From NCBI GenBank assembly GCA_947491225.1, contig CANLIE010000020.1, forward strand, positions 1 through 56,955: 56,955 nt of DNA, written 5' to 3'. The notes beneath the pieces are model-generated. The model did no database searches. It was not told the DNA's origin and saw only the letters and a list, made by a program, of their open reading frames with translations. The position numbers were made by a program, and so were the translations under genes. Positions 1 to 7,510 of the stretch are shown piece by piece (the first letter of the stretch is position 1; each line of letters begins with the position of its first letter). The DNA comes from an uncultured Cellulophaga sp. (GTDB lineage Bacteria > Bacteroidota > Bacteroidia > Flavobacteriales > Flavobacteriaceae).

Positions 1-81
1 TCTTTTTTAGATGCAAAACCAAGTATTAAAATTCAAAGATTTTTGCCTAATATCGCAATAGCTTAAATCGAACTCACGTTA
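1..81 (+). mobile_element. 3' end of a probable IS transposase gene plus element end (partial, cut by window)
   Basis: The first 63 bases read in one frame as the C-terminus of a protein (ending KIQRFLPNIAIA) with a TAA stop at 64-66. A short tail follows, ending in AACTCACGTTA at 81. The same segment occurs inverted at 22921-23000, where the match also stops exactly at this CGTTA end and then meets an interrupted GLPGLI gene. A shared segment with one sharp boundary, covering the 3' end of a coding frame, is what an IS end looks like. I do not recognise the transposase family, and the rest lies outside the window. A non-IS gene fragment that was duplicated is the alternative. Confidence 0.5.
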
Positions 82-428
82 AAATAATTTTACGTTATAC
101 CATTAAAAGTTAAAAATTAGGTTCAGAGACTGAGAATTGTATTAGCAATTTCTTTACCTTTTTTTGTTTGTCACGTTTGGGTGGTCAGCCCTTTTTTGAC
201 CGTTGCTGTTTTTTTAGCCTTGTTGCCAACTATTTAATAAACCAATTTATTGTGCTTATATTTTTAATGCGAATTTTCATCAAAAATATTTATTTTTTTC
301 ATAAAAAGTAAGATTTTAATACATATTTTGTTAGTAAATATAGAGTAAAATATGTAGTTTTTATAAATTTTTAAACGACTACAAATAATTACAACCGAAA
401 GTAAATGCTTTGCAACCGAGTGTAATTA
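82..428. other. Intergenic stretch without recognisable gene
   Basis: AT-rich spacer between the element end and the ssb promoter region. It contains a short inverted repeat GGTCA...TGACC near 192-212 and T-rich runs. I see no ORF with codon structure, tRNA or clear terminator here. Confidence 0.5.
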
Positions 429-439
429 ATGTTCCGTTT

Positions 440-447
440 TATGTTTG
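440..447 (+). promoter_or_regulatory. Probable -7 promoter element of ssb
   Basis: TATGTTTG matches the Bacteroidetes TAnnTTTG -7 consensus and lies 59 nt before the ssb ATG at 507. A TTG at 410-412 is too far upstream for the usual -33 spacing, so only the -7 half is supported. It argues against the in-frame ATG at 429 being the translation start. Confidence 0.45.
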
Positions 448-506
448 CAGTGTCAGGGATTAAAAACTCTGATTGCATTAACTGTTTAATATTAAAATTT
501 AAAATT

Positions 507-842
507 ATGAACGCACTTAGAAACAGAGTACAGTTGATTGGAAATTTAGGTAACGATCCAGAAATCATTAATTTAGATGGAGGAAAAAAACTAGCAAAAT
601 TTTCAGTGGCTACTAATGAATCGTACAAAAACACGTCAGGAGAAAAAGTAACAGACACACAATGGCACAATGTTGTTGCTTGGGGTAAAACCGCAGAAAT
701 AGTGGAGAACTATTTAACCAAAGGAAAAGAGATTGCCTTAGAGGGGAAATTGGTAAGTAGGACATACGAAACCAAAGAAGGAGAAAAAAAATACATTACA
801 GAAATTAATTGTAATGAAATTTTAATGCTTGGCAAAGGGTAA
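507..842 (+). CDS. ssb: Single-stranded DNA-binding protein, short form
   Basis: 111-residue OB-fold SSB that binds single-stranded DNA during replication, recombination and repair. The N-terminus MNALRNRVQLIGNLGNDPE and the later WHNVVAWGKTAE are hallmark SSB segments. The ATG at 507 is chosen over the in-frame ATG at 429 because the extra 26 residues resemble no SSB and overlap a promoter-like element. The protein ends right after the OB fold (EILMLGKG). It lacks the glycine/proline-rich linker and the acidic DDDIPF-type tip that recruits partner proteins in replicative SSBs, so it is probably an accessory SSB, with the main one elsewhere in the genome. A bidirectional terminator follows. 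Confidence 0.93.
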   Translation: MNALRNRVQLIGNLGNDPEIINLDGGKKLAKFSVATNESYKNTSGEKVTDTQWHNVVAWGKTAEIVENYLTKGKEIALEGKLVSRTYETKEGEKKYITEINCNEILMLGKG

Positions 843-866
843 CAATACCAAACTTAACCATAAATT

Positions 867-903
867 AAAAAGGCTTTCTAAACCAGTATAGAAAGCCTTT
901 TTT
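867..903. terminator. Bidirectional intrinsic terminator between ssb and tex
   Basis: Stem AAAAAGGCTTTCTA / TAGAAAGCCTTTTT with an A-run on one side and a T-run on the other. It sits between the convergent ends of ssb (842, plus) and tex (907, minus), so it can end transcription from both. Confidence 0.9.
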
Positions 904-906
904 ATG

Positions 907-3030
907 TTATATATTTTTATGCAATGCTAATTGAATACGCTTGCGAGTAACATCTACTTCAAGCACTTTTACTAATATTTGTTGGTGTAAACTAACGTGT
1001 TCATTTACATCTTTTACAAATGTATCAGACAGGTTAGAAATGTGTATTAAACCACTTTCTTTTATGCCTATATCCACAAAACACCCAAAATTAGTAATGT
1101 TATTTACAATGCCAGGAAGTAATTGTCCTAGTGTAAGATCTGTAATGGATTTTATATTTTGGTTAAAAGCAAAAACTTTTGCTTTTTCCCTTATGTCTAA
1201 TCCAGGTTTTTCTAATTCTTTTACAATGTCTTGTAAGGTAGGTAAGCCAATAGTATCTGAACAATATTTTTCTAAAGTTACTTTATGTAATGCTTCTTTA
1301 TTGCCAATTAAATCTTGAATAGATATTTTTAAATCTTTTGTTATTTGTTCTATTATGTTATAACTTTCTGGATGTACTGCAGAATCATCTAACGGATTTT
1401 TTGCATTTTTTATGCGCAAAAACGCAGCACCTTGTTCAAATGCTTTACCCCCTAAACGTGGTACTTTTTTTATAGCCGTTCTACTGGTAAATGCGCCATT
1501 CTCATTTCGGTAACTTACAATGTTCTCTGCTAGCTTTGACCCAATTCCTGATACATAACTTAATAAAGATGTACTTGCAGTATTTATATTTACACCAACC
1601 GAATTTACACAACTTTCTACTGCAATGTCTAAAGATTGTTTTAGTTTAGCTTGATCTACATCATGCTGGTATTGCCCAACACCAATAGATTTAGCATCTA
1701 TTTTTACCAATTCAGCCAATGGATCTTGCAATCTGCGGCCAATAGAAACTGCTCCGCGTACAGTTACATCATAATTTGGAAACTCATCTCTTGCAATTTT
1801 AGAAGCTGAGTATATGGATGCACCAGCTTCACTTACCACAAATACTTCTATTGGGTTTTTAAACTGAATGCGTTTTACCAAGTGTTCAGTTTCCCTAGAT
1901 GCTGTTCCATTACCAATAGCAATGGCTTCTATTTTGTAGGCATCTGCTAATGAGCTTATTTTTTTAATTGCTTCTGTACTTTTATTTTGAGGTGCGTGCG
2001 GATAAATGGTTTCATTGTGTAATAAGTCTCCTTGAGCATCTAAACATACTAATTTACAACCTGTTCTAAAACCAGGATCTAAAGCCAAAATTCTTTTTTC
2101 ACCTAACGGTGATCCCAATAATAATTGTTTTAGGTTTTTAGAAAATACAGCGATAGCTTCTATATCTGCTTTTTCTTTGGCATTTTTTAAAAGCTCATTG
2201 GACAAAGAGGGTAGTAGTAGTCTTTTGTATGCGTCTTGTATAGCAAGTTCTATTTGTTTACCACAGGCATTATTACTTTTTATAATTCTGTTTTCAATTT
2301 TATCTAAAGCTCTATCGTTGTCTATCTCTATTTTAACACGAATAAAACCTTCTTTTTCGGCTCTTAAAATAGCTAGCAATCTGTGGGAAGGACATCGTTT
2401 TAATGCTTCACTCCAATCAAAATAGTCTCTAAATTTTTGAGCCTTTTCATCTTCTTTTTTTATGCCAATAACTTTGGTTGTTATAATAGCGTAATTTTCA
2501 AGCTGGAAACGTATGCCGCTTCTAATATCGCTACGCTCATTAATCCATTCAGAAATAATATGTCTGGCTCCTTCTAAAGCTAAATCTTCATTAATAACAA
2601 CATCATTTAAATACTTAGATGCAGTGTATTCAATTTCATCAGTACGCTGCGCCATTATCATTTTAGCAAGTGGTTCTAGACCATTTTTGATAGCGGTCTC
2701 AGCCTTTGTCTTACGTTTTTTCTTAAAGGGAAGGTAGATATCTTCTAGAGAAGTAAGATTGTCTGTTGCGGTTATTTTGCTTTTTAATTCAGGAGTTAGC
2801 ACCTCTTGTTCTTGCAATGCCTTAATAATGGCAGTTTTTCTTTTTTCTAAGGTTTCAAACTGTGTTTTATAGGTGACTATATTACCTAATTGAACTTCGT
2901 CTAAATTCCCTGTTTTTTCCTTACGATATCTAGATATAAAAGGTATGGTGCAATCCTCGTTTAAAAGTTCTATGGTATTTTGTACACTACGCTCTGGTAA
3001 TTGTGTGTGTTTTACTATAAATTTTATCAT
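907..3030 (-). CDS. tex: Tex family RNA-binding transcription accessory protein
   Basis: 707 residues, near the usual 700-780 for Tex. The order visible is an N-terminal helical region, a YqgF/RuvX-like RNase H fold (ILALDPGFRTGCKLVCLD near residue 315), helix-hairpin-helix repeats (SLLSYVSGIGSKLAENIVSYR) and a C-terminal S1 RNA-binding domain (PGIVNNITNFGCFVDIG). Tex proteins are nucleic-acid-binding factors linked to transcription and stress tolerance; the exact role here is inferred from the family. The ATG at 3030 is preceded within 6 nt by the hairpin and T-run that end the ompA transcript, leaving almost no room for a conventional leader. Confidence 0.93.
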   Translation of the reverse strand: MIKFIVKHTQLPERSVQNTIELLNEDCTIPFISRYRKEKTGNLDEVQLGNIVTYKTQFETLEKRKTAIIKALQEQEVLTPELKSKITATDNLTSLEDIYLPFKKKRKTKAETAIKNGLEPLAKMIMAQRTDEIEYTASKYLNDVVINEDLALEGARHIISEWINERSDIRSGIRFQLENYAIITTKVIGIKKEDEKAQKFRDYFDWSEALKRCPSHRLLAILRAEKEGFIRVKIEIDNDRALDKIENRIIKSNNACGKQIELAIQDAYKRLLLPSLSNELLKNAKEKADIEAIAVFSKNLKQLLLGSPLGEKRILALDPGFRTGCKLVCLDAQGDLLHNETIYPHAPQNKSTEAIKKISSLADAYKIEAIAIGNGTASRETEHLVKRIQFKNPIEVFVVSEAGASIYSASKIARDEFPNYDVTVRGAVSIGRRLQDPLAELVKIDAKSIGVGQYQHDVDQAKLKQSLDIAVESCVNSVGVNINTASTSLLSYVSGIGSKLAENIVSYRNENGAFTSRTAIKKVPRLGGKAFEQGAAFLRIKNAKNPLDDSAVHPESYNIIEQITKDLKISIQDLIGNKEALHKVTLEKYCSDTIGLPTLQDIVKELEKPGLDIREKAKVFAFNQNIKSITDLTLGQLLPGIVNNITNFGCFVDIGIKESGLIHISNLSDTFVKDVNEHVSLHQQILVKVLEVDVTRKRIQLALHKNI

Positions 3031-3036
3031 TAAAAA

Positions 3037-3066
3037 AGACCTTATAAATTTAGTTTTATAAGGTCT
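3037..3066 (-). terminator. Terminator-like hairpin directly before the tex start codon
   Basis: On the minus strand a 12-bp stem AGACCTTATAAA / TTTATAAGGTCT is followed by a T-run, TTTTTTA, and then the ATG of tex. It has the form of an intrinsic terminator for the upstream OmpA-type gene, whose stop is at 3118. Because it abuts the tex start it would also fold in any transcript reading through into tex. Confidence 0.75.
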
Positions 3067-3117
3067 CTAATATATTTAACTCAATTGATTTAATCGAATT
3101 TCTATGCTATAAATTTT

Positions 3118-3825
3118 CTAGTTTTCTCCAGACTGCATTTTAGCTTCTTTAATCATTTTCTCATTTGGTAAGATAGCAACATTTACCCTTCTGTTTTTTG
3201 CTCTTCCTTCAGCTGTGCTATTATCATTGGTTGGTTGTTCTTCACCAAACCATTCTGTTGTAAATCTCCCAGCCAATAACCCTTTGCTAATTAGGTAGTT
3301 TGTAACGGCATTGGCTCTGTTTTTAGATAAGGTCATATTGTAGGTAGCTGATCCAGAACTATCAGTATGCCCAACCACTAAAATTTTTGTATCAGGGTAT
3401 TCCATAAAAACATCAGCCAATTTGTCTAAAGATGTTTTTGATGCTGAATTGATATTATATTTTTCAGAGTCAAAAAACACACCGCTATTTTCATCAAAAG
3501 TAATAATGATACCATTGTCTACACGTTCTACTTGAGCTCCTGGTATTTCTTCTTCAATTTTTTGAGCCTGTTTGTCCATTCTGTTACCAATAAGTACTCC
3601 TGCACCACCACCAACAACACCACCAATTACAGCACCTAATTCACTGTTGCCGCCTTTACCAATGTTGTTACCAAGTATAGCACCTAAAAGTGCACCACCA
3701 GCAGCACCAATAGCAGCTCCTTTTTGTTTGTTATTAGCATTTTTAACAGCTTTACAGTTGGTAAAACTTGCAATTAATACCAGTGCAAATGCACCAGTTG
3801 CTATTTTTTTTAATATAGTTTTCAT
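3118..3825 (-). CDS. OmpA-family lipoprotein with glycine-zipper segment
   Basis: 235 residues. The signal peptide ends at a lipobox-like SFTNC (Cys24), then comes a glycine-zipper region (GAAIGAAGGALLGAILG, about residues 36-90), then a C-terminal OmpA/MotB peptidoglycan-binding domain. That domain has ILVVGHTDSSG, LSKNRANAVTNYLISKG and the closing NRRVNVAI. It probably sits as a lipoprotein in the outer membrane and holds the peptidoglycan, as E. coli YiaD does. It lies upstream of tex on the same strand, separated by a terminator hairpin, and follows a lipocalin-like lipoprotein gene. Asn at -1 of the lipobox is unusual, but Bacteroidetes lipoboxes are loose. Confidence 0.9.
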   Translation of the reverse strand: MKTILKKIATGAFALVLIASFTNCKAVKNANNKQKGAAIGAAGGALLGAILGNNIGKGGNSELGAVIGGVVGGGAGVLIGNRMDKQAQKIEEEIPGAQVERVDNGIIITFDENSGVFFDSEKYNINSASKTSLDKLADVFMEYPDTKILVVGHTDSSGSATYNMTLSKNRANAVTNYLISKGLLAGRFTTEWFGEEQPTNDNSTAEGRAKNRRVNVAILPNEKMIKEAKMQSGEN

Positions 3826-3871
3826 ATGTTTATTTTAAATAAGATTAATACGTATTACGCTAAGTCAATTA

Positions 3872-4345
3872 TTAATTTTCTTTTGCAAAGTTCATTGAAA
3901 TTGTAAATGGTTTGCCATCCACTGATAATGTTTGTTCCCATACCATATTACTTTCTGTTAGTAATGTTAGTTTAAGCCTAAAACCAACATTGTTTTGACT
4001 TTTTCCTTTACTATCAGTTGGTTTTAAAAGGAAATCATACAAACCAGTTACGGGATCTATTTCTTGAATAGTAAAAATAAAATTACGATCTCCTGTAGCA
4101 CAATTTGCATTGTTAATACTGTATTTTCCAGTATTATTATTTGGGATAAAAGACCAAGCACTTCCTTTAAAGCAATCTTTAGACACGTCATTTAAAAGTG
4201 TAACATTATAAGTGCCAACTTCACTGTAGGAAATAGTACTTAGCGTCCATTCTCCCTTAATTACTTTTTTAGATGTTCTAACTGTTTTTGATGCTCCGCA
4301 AGAAACCAAACTTACGGCTAGTAGTAGTACTATTAATTGTTTCAT
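3872..4345 (-). CDS. Lipocalin-like lipoprotein
   Basis: 157 residues. A clear lipoprotein signal (MKQLIVLLLAVSLVSCG, lipobox VSC with Cys16) is followed by a small beta-rich domain beginning IKGEWTLSTISYSE and containing AWSFIPNNNTGKYSI. This fits the lipocalin-like family often annotated in flavobacteria. Two further cysteines (in KDCF and NANC) could pair. It lies 47 nt upstream of the OmpA-type gene on the same strand, so the two may be co-transcribed. Ligand and function are unknown. Confidence 0.75.
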   Translation of the reverse strand: MKQLIVLLLAVSLVSCGASKTVRTSKKVIKGEWTLSTISYSEVGTYNVTLLNDVSKDCFKGSAWSFIPNNNTGKYSINNANCATGDRNFIFTIQEIDPVTGLYDFLLKPTDSKGKSQNNVGFRLKLTLLTESNMVWEQTLSVDGKPFTISMNFAKEN

Positions 4346-4514
4346 AATATTTATTTGTTTTTGTATATACGAAATAACTTAAAATTTAGACTATACTGTA
4401 ACTCATATGAATTAAATGGTAATGCATATAAAATGAGTTTAATTTTACAGTAAAGATACTTGAAGCAGTATTAACTAGATGAGAAAAATAGTAATTTATT
4501 TGAAACGCAAGGCT

Positions 4515-4688
4515 TTACGCAACTTTTTTAAGCAAATCAAAACAAGGGCATTTCTTGCAACGTTTGTTTTCTGATTTCTTATATTTTTTACAGCATTTAC
4601 TTTTTACTTTATTAGCAACGTTAGAAGCAGCCTTTTCTAATTTTTTTAATGCCTTTTTCTCTTTCTTCTTATCTTTTTTTATACCCAT
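4515..4688 (-). CDS. Small Cys/Lys-rich protein (57 aa), unknown function
   Basis: Starts ATG at 4688, stops TAA at 4515-4517. The N-terminal half is a very lysine-rich, probably helical stretch (MGIKKDKKKEKKALKKLEKA). The C-terminal half carries five cysteines: a CC pair at 32-33, then C44, C47 and C49 in RCKKCPCFDLL. The CC...CxxCxC arrangement could bind a metal or iron-sulfur cluster, and the positive charge suggests nucleic acid contact; both are inference. It lies upstream of the ferritin gene in the minus direction's downstream side, between ferritin (4764) and the lipocalin-like gene (4345), same strand. No family recognised. Confidence 0.6.
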   Translation of the reverse strand: MGIKKDKKKEKKALKKLEKAASNVANKVKSKCCKKYKKSENKRCKKCPCFDLLKKVA

Positions 4689-4763
4689 AACTATGTATGT
4701 CTAAAAATAGTAAGACAAAAATAGTTATTTTAAATTAATCTAAATAAATTTATTTTGTTAAAC

Positions 4764-5282
4764 TTATTGAGGGTTATTTGCTGCTGCGGTAGAAACTGTT
4801 ATTTGCTGTATATCTCTATCAAACAAATATAGTCCACCCTTATCATCACCAATAAGATTTATTTTATCTAGAATAGTACGGGCCATTGCTTCTTCTTCTA
4901 TTTGCTCAGAAACATACCATTGTAAGAAGTTATGTGTTGCATAATCCTTTTCTTGAAGGCTAATGTGTACAAGGTCATTAATACTATTAGAAACAAAAAC
5001 TTCATGTTCAAATAATTTTTCAAACATTTCTTTAAAAGAAGAAAATGTTACGTTGGGTGCGGCAAGTTCAGATATTTGTGCATGTCCGCCACGCTCATTA
5101 ACAAATTTTATTAGTTTAAGCATATGGTCACGCTCCTCATTAGACTGATCGAACATAAAACCCGCAACACCCTCTAAACCTTTAACTTCTGCCCAACAAG
5201 CCATTGCTAAATAAATTTGAGAAGATTCTGCTTCAATTTTTATCTGATTGTTAAGCGCCTTTTCTATATTTTTTGATAACAT
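4764..5282 (-). CDS. ftnA: Ferritin (FtnA-type, non-heme)
   Basis: 172 residues, typical of bacterial ferritin, a 24-subunit iron-storage shell in the cytoplasm. The ferroxidase ligands are all present: Glu17, Tyr24, Glu50, His53, Glu94, Gln127 and Glu130. Glu49 and Glu131 lie beside them. The C-terminus extends past the fourth helix as a short tail rich in Ala, Asn and Thr. It follows metG on the same strand after a 23-nt gap, which allows read-through from metG. No Fur-like site was evident by eye. Confidence 0.95.
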   Translation of the reverse strand: MLSKNIEKALNNQIKIEAESSQIYLAMACWAEVKGLEGVAGFMFDQSNEERDHMLKLIKFVNERGGHAQISELAAPNVTFSSFKEMFEKLFEHEVFVSNSINDLVHISLQEKDYATHNFLQWYVSEQIEEEAMARTILDKINLIGDDKGGLYLFDRDIQQITVSTAAANNPQ

Positions 5283-5305
5283 ATTTTTTTTTATAAAATT
5301 ACAAT

Positions 5306-7384
5306 TTAATTTATTGTTTTACCACTATTTACATTATCTTCATCTGGGTTTACAAAAACCAGTTTTCCATCTGCATTTTCAGTCATTAAAATCATTCCTT
5401 CACTGTCTACCCCTCGTAATGCTCTTGGTGCTAAGTTTACTAATACAGTTACTTTTTTGCCTATAATTTCTTCAGGAGTAAAGCTTTCTGCTATACCAGA
5501 AACTATGGTACGAGTATCTAAGCCTGTATCTACCTTTAAAACCAATAATTTTTTGGTTTTAGGCATTTTTTCCGCTCCAATAATAGTACCAACACGCATA
5601 TCTAGTTTTGTGAAATCATCAAAAGTAATAGTGTCTTTTTGTGGTGTAACCTCTTTGTTCATTTGTAAGTTTACTTTTTTAGTAGCTTCTAATTTTGATA
5701 ATTGTGCTTCAATTTCTTGGTCTTCAATTTTTCTAAATAAAAGTTCAGCTTTATTTATAGTATGGCCAGCTGCTAAAAATACATCTAATGTAGCAATAGT
5801 ATCCCACTGTAGAGTTATATCTGAAGCGCTTGCATTTAAAATATTCTTTAGTTTAGCTGATGTAAATGGTAGAAAAGGCTCGCTTAAAACTGCTAAAGCA
5901 GACGCTATTTGTAAAGCTATATACATAATAGTTTTTACGCGTTCTTCATCTTGTTTTATTACTTTCCAAGGCTCTTCATCTGCCAAATATTTGTTCCCAA
6001 GTCTAGCAAGATTCATTAATTCTTGGCCAGCTTCTCTAAATCTATATCGTTCTAAAGAACTAGAAATTATTTCTGGGTATTTTTTTACTTCTGCTAAAGT
6101 AGTAGCATCTATTTCAGAAAATTCAGCAGGAGTAGGTAAAACGCCACTGTAATATTTGTTTGTTAATACAACAACTCTATTTATAAAGTTACCAAAAATA
6201 GCAACCAACTCATTATTATTACGAGCCTGAAAATCTTTCCAAGTAAAATCGTTATCCTTGGTTTCAGGTGCGCTTGCAGTTAATGTATAGCGCAATACAT
6301 CTTGCATATTTGGAAAATCTTCTAAATATTCATGCAGCCAAACAGCCCAATTTTTAGAGGTTGATAATTTATTTCCTTCTAAGTTTAAGAATTCGTTTGC
6401 AGGCACATTTTCAGGTAGAATAAAATCTCCGTGTGCTTTTAACATACTAGGGAAAATAATACAGTGAAATACAATATTATCTTTACCAATAAAGTGAAGC
6501 ATTTTAGTGTTTTCATCTTTCCAATAGGGTTCCCAATCTTTACCTTCTCTGGCAGCCCATTCTTTGGTAGCCGATATGTAACCAATGGGAGCATCAAACC
6601 AAACATATAAAACTTTACCTTCTCCTCCAGGAACAGGAACAGGGATTCCCCAATCTAAATCTCTAGTTACAGCACGTGGTTTTAAACCATCATCTATCCA
6701 AGATTTACATTGTCCGTATACGTTAGGCTTCCAATCGTTTTTGTGTCCTTCTAAAATCCATTCTTTTAAAAAATCTTCATATTTGTCTAAAGGTAAGAAC
6801 CAATGTTTTGTTTCTTTTAAGGAAGGGATGGCACCAGATATAGTGGATTTTGGATTTATTAATTCTGTAGCACTTAAGGTAGAACCACAATTCTCACACT
6901 GATCACCATATGCTTCTTTATGGCCACATTTAGGGCACGTACCAATTACAAACCTATCTGCTAAAAACTGTTTTGCATCTGCATCGTACAATTGTTCAGT
7001 AGTTTCTTCAATAAAATTACCTTTGTCATATAAATTTTTGAAAAATTCTGAAGCTGTATCGTGATGTACTTTTGCTGAGGTACGTGAGTAATTGTCAAAT
7101 GTAATTCCAAAATCCACAAAAGATTTTTTTATTATAGAGTGATACTTATCTATAACTTCTTTAGGTGTAATGCCTTCTTTTTTTGCTTTCATAGAAATAG
7201 CGACACCATGCTCATCACTACCACAAACAAAAGCAACATCTTTGTTTCTGCCTCTTAAATAGCGTGCGTAAATATCTGCTGGAATATATACACCTGCTAA
7301 ATGACCAATATGAATTGGACCATTTGTATAGGGTAATGCTGCTGTAATTGTATATCTACTTGGGGTTTTGGTTTTCTGCGCCAT
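5306..7384 (-). CDS. metG: Methionyl-tRNA synthetase with C-terminal tRNA-binding domain
   Basis: Class I synthetase charging tRNA-Met. From Met at 7384 it is 692 residues: HIGH motif in PIHIGHLAG (about 23-31), knuckle with CPKCG...CENCG (about 150-170), KMSKS counterpart in KLSTSKNW, an anticodon-binding helical domain, and a C-terminal EMAP/Trbp111-like tRNA-binding domain ([16 protein letters not shown]). An upstream in-frame ATG at 7405 would add MRLNPTL, but a TAnnTTTG element lies on that position, so 7384 is the better start. The gene is followed closely by ferritin. Confidence 0.96.
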   Translation of the reverse strand: MAQKTKTPSRYTITAALPYTNGPIHIGHLAGVYIPADIYARYLRGRNKDVAFVCGSDEHGVAISMKAKKEGITPKEVIDKYHSIIKKSFVDFGITFDNYSRTSAKVHHDTASEFFKNLYDKGNFIEETTEQLYDADAKQFLADRFVIGTCPKCGHKEAYGDQCENCGSTLSATELINPKSTISGAIPSLKETKHWFLPLDKYEDFLKEWILEGHKNDWKPNVYGQCKSWIDDGLKPRAVTRDLDWGIPVPVPGGEGKVLYVWFDAPIGYISATKEWAAREGKDWEPYWKDENTKMLHFIGKDNIVFHCIIFPSMLKAHGDFILPENVPANEFLNLEGNKLSTSKNWAVWLHEYLEDFPNMQDVLRYTLTASAPETKDNDFTWKDFQARNNNELVAIFGNFINRVVVLTNKYYSGVLPTPAEFSEIDATTLAEVKKYPEIISSSLERYRFREAGQELMNLARLGNKYLADEEPWKVIKQDEERVKTIMYIALQIASALAVLSEPFLPFTSAKLKNILNASASDITLQWDTIATLDVFLAAGHTINKAELLFRKIEDQEIEAQLSKLEATKKVNLQMNKEVTPQKDTITFDDFTKLDMRVGTIIGAEKMPKTKKLLVLKVDTGLDTRTIVSGIAESFTPEEIIGKKVTVLVNLAPRALRGVDSEGMILMTENADGKLVFVNPDEDNVNSGKTIN

Positions 7385-7402
7385 TAAAGTTGGATTAAGT
7401 CG

Positions 7403-7410
7403 CAAAAATA
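7403..7410 (-). promoter_or_regulatory. Probable -7 element of metG
   Basis: Minus-strand TATTTTTG fits TAnnTTTG and ends 18 nt before the ATG at 7384. It overlaps the alternative start at 7405, which supports the shorter metG. No convincing -33 TTG was found. Confidence 0.5.
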
Positions 7411-7454
7411 AAGATTTTTATGGCGGAGGTAGATAGAAATGAATGAAAAAATAA

Positions 7455-7486
7455 AAGCCTTCAAGATTTATAAAGATTGAAGGCTT
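7455..7486 (-). terminator. Intrinsic terminator after the DUF1800/DUF1501 pair
   Basis: 10-bp stem AAGCCTTCAA / TTGAAGGCTT followed on the minus strand by TTTATTTTTT. It lies 25 nt after the DUF1501 stop and upstream of metG, separating the two transcription units. Confidence 0.85.
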
Positions 7487-7510
7487 GCTTAGTTATAGTT
7501 TTATTGTTGA

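Noticed and set aside
429-506. Longer ssb start at 429
   Set aside because: The extra 26 residues do not resemble SSB and the upstream part overlaps a promoter-like element; ATG 507 gives the usual MNALRN start.
5457-6152. 231-residue plus-strand ORF
   Set aside because: Lies entirely antisense to metG, whose frame is strongly conserved; composition fits a shadow frame.
7384-7405. metG start at 7405
   Set aside because: A TAnnTTTG element lies at 7403-7410, so translation from 7405 is unlikely.
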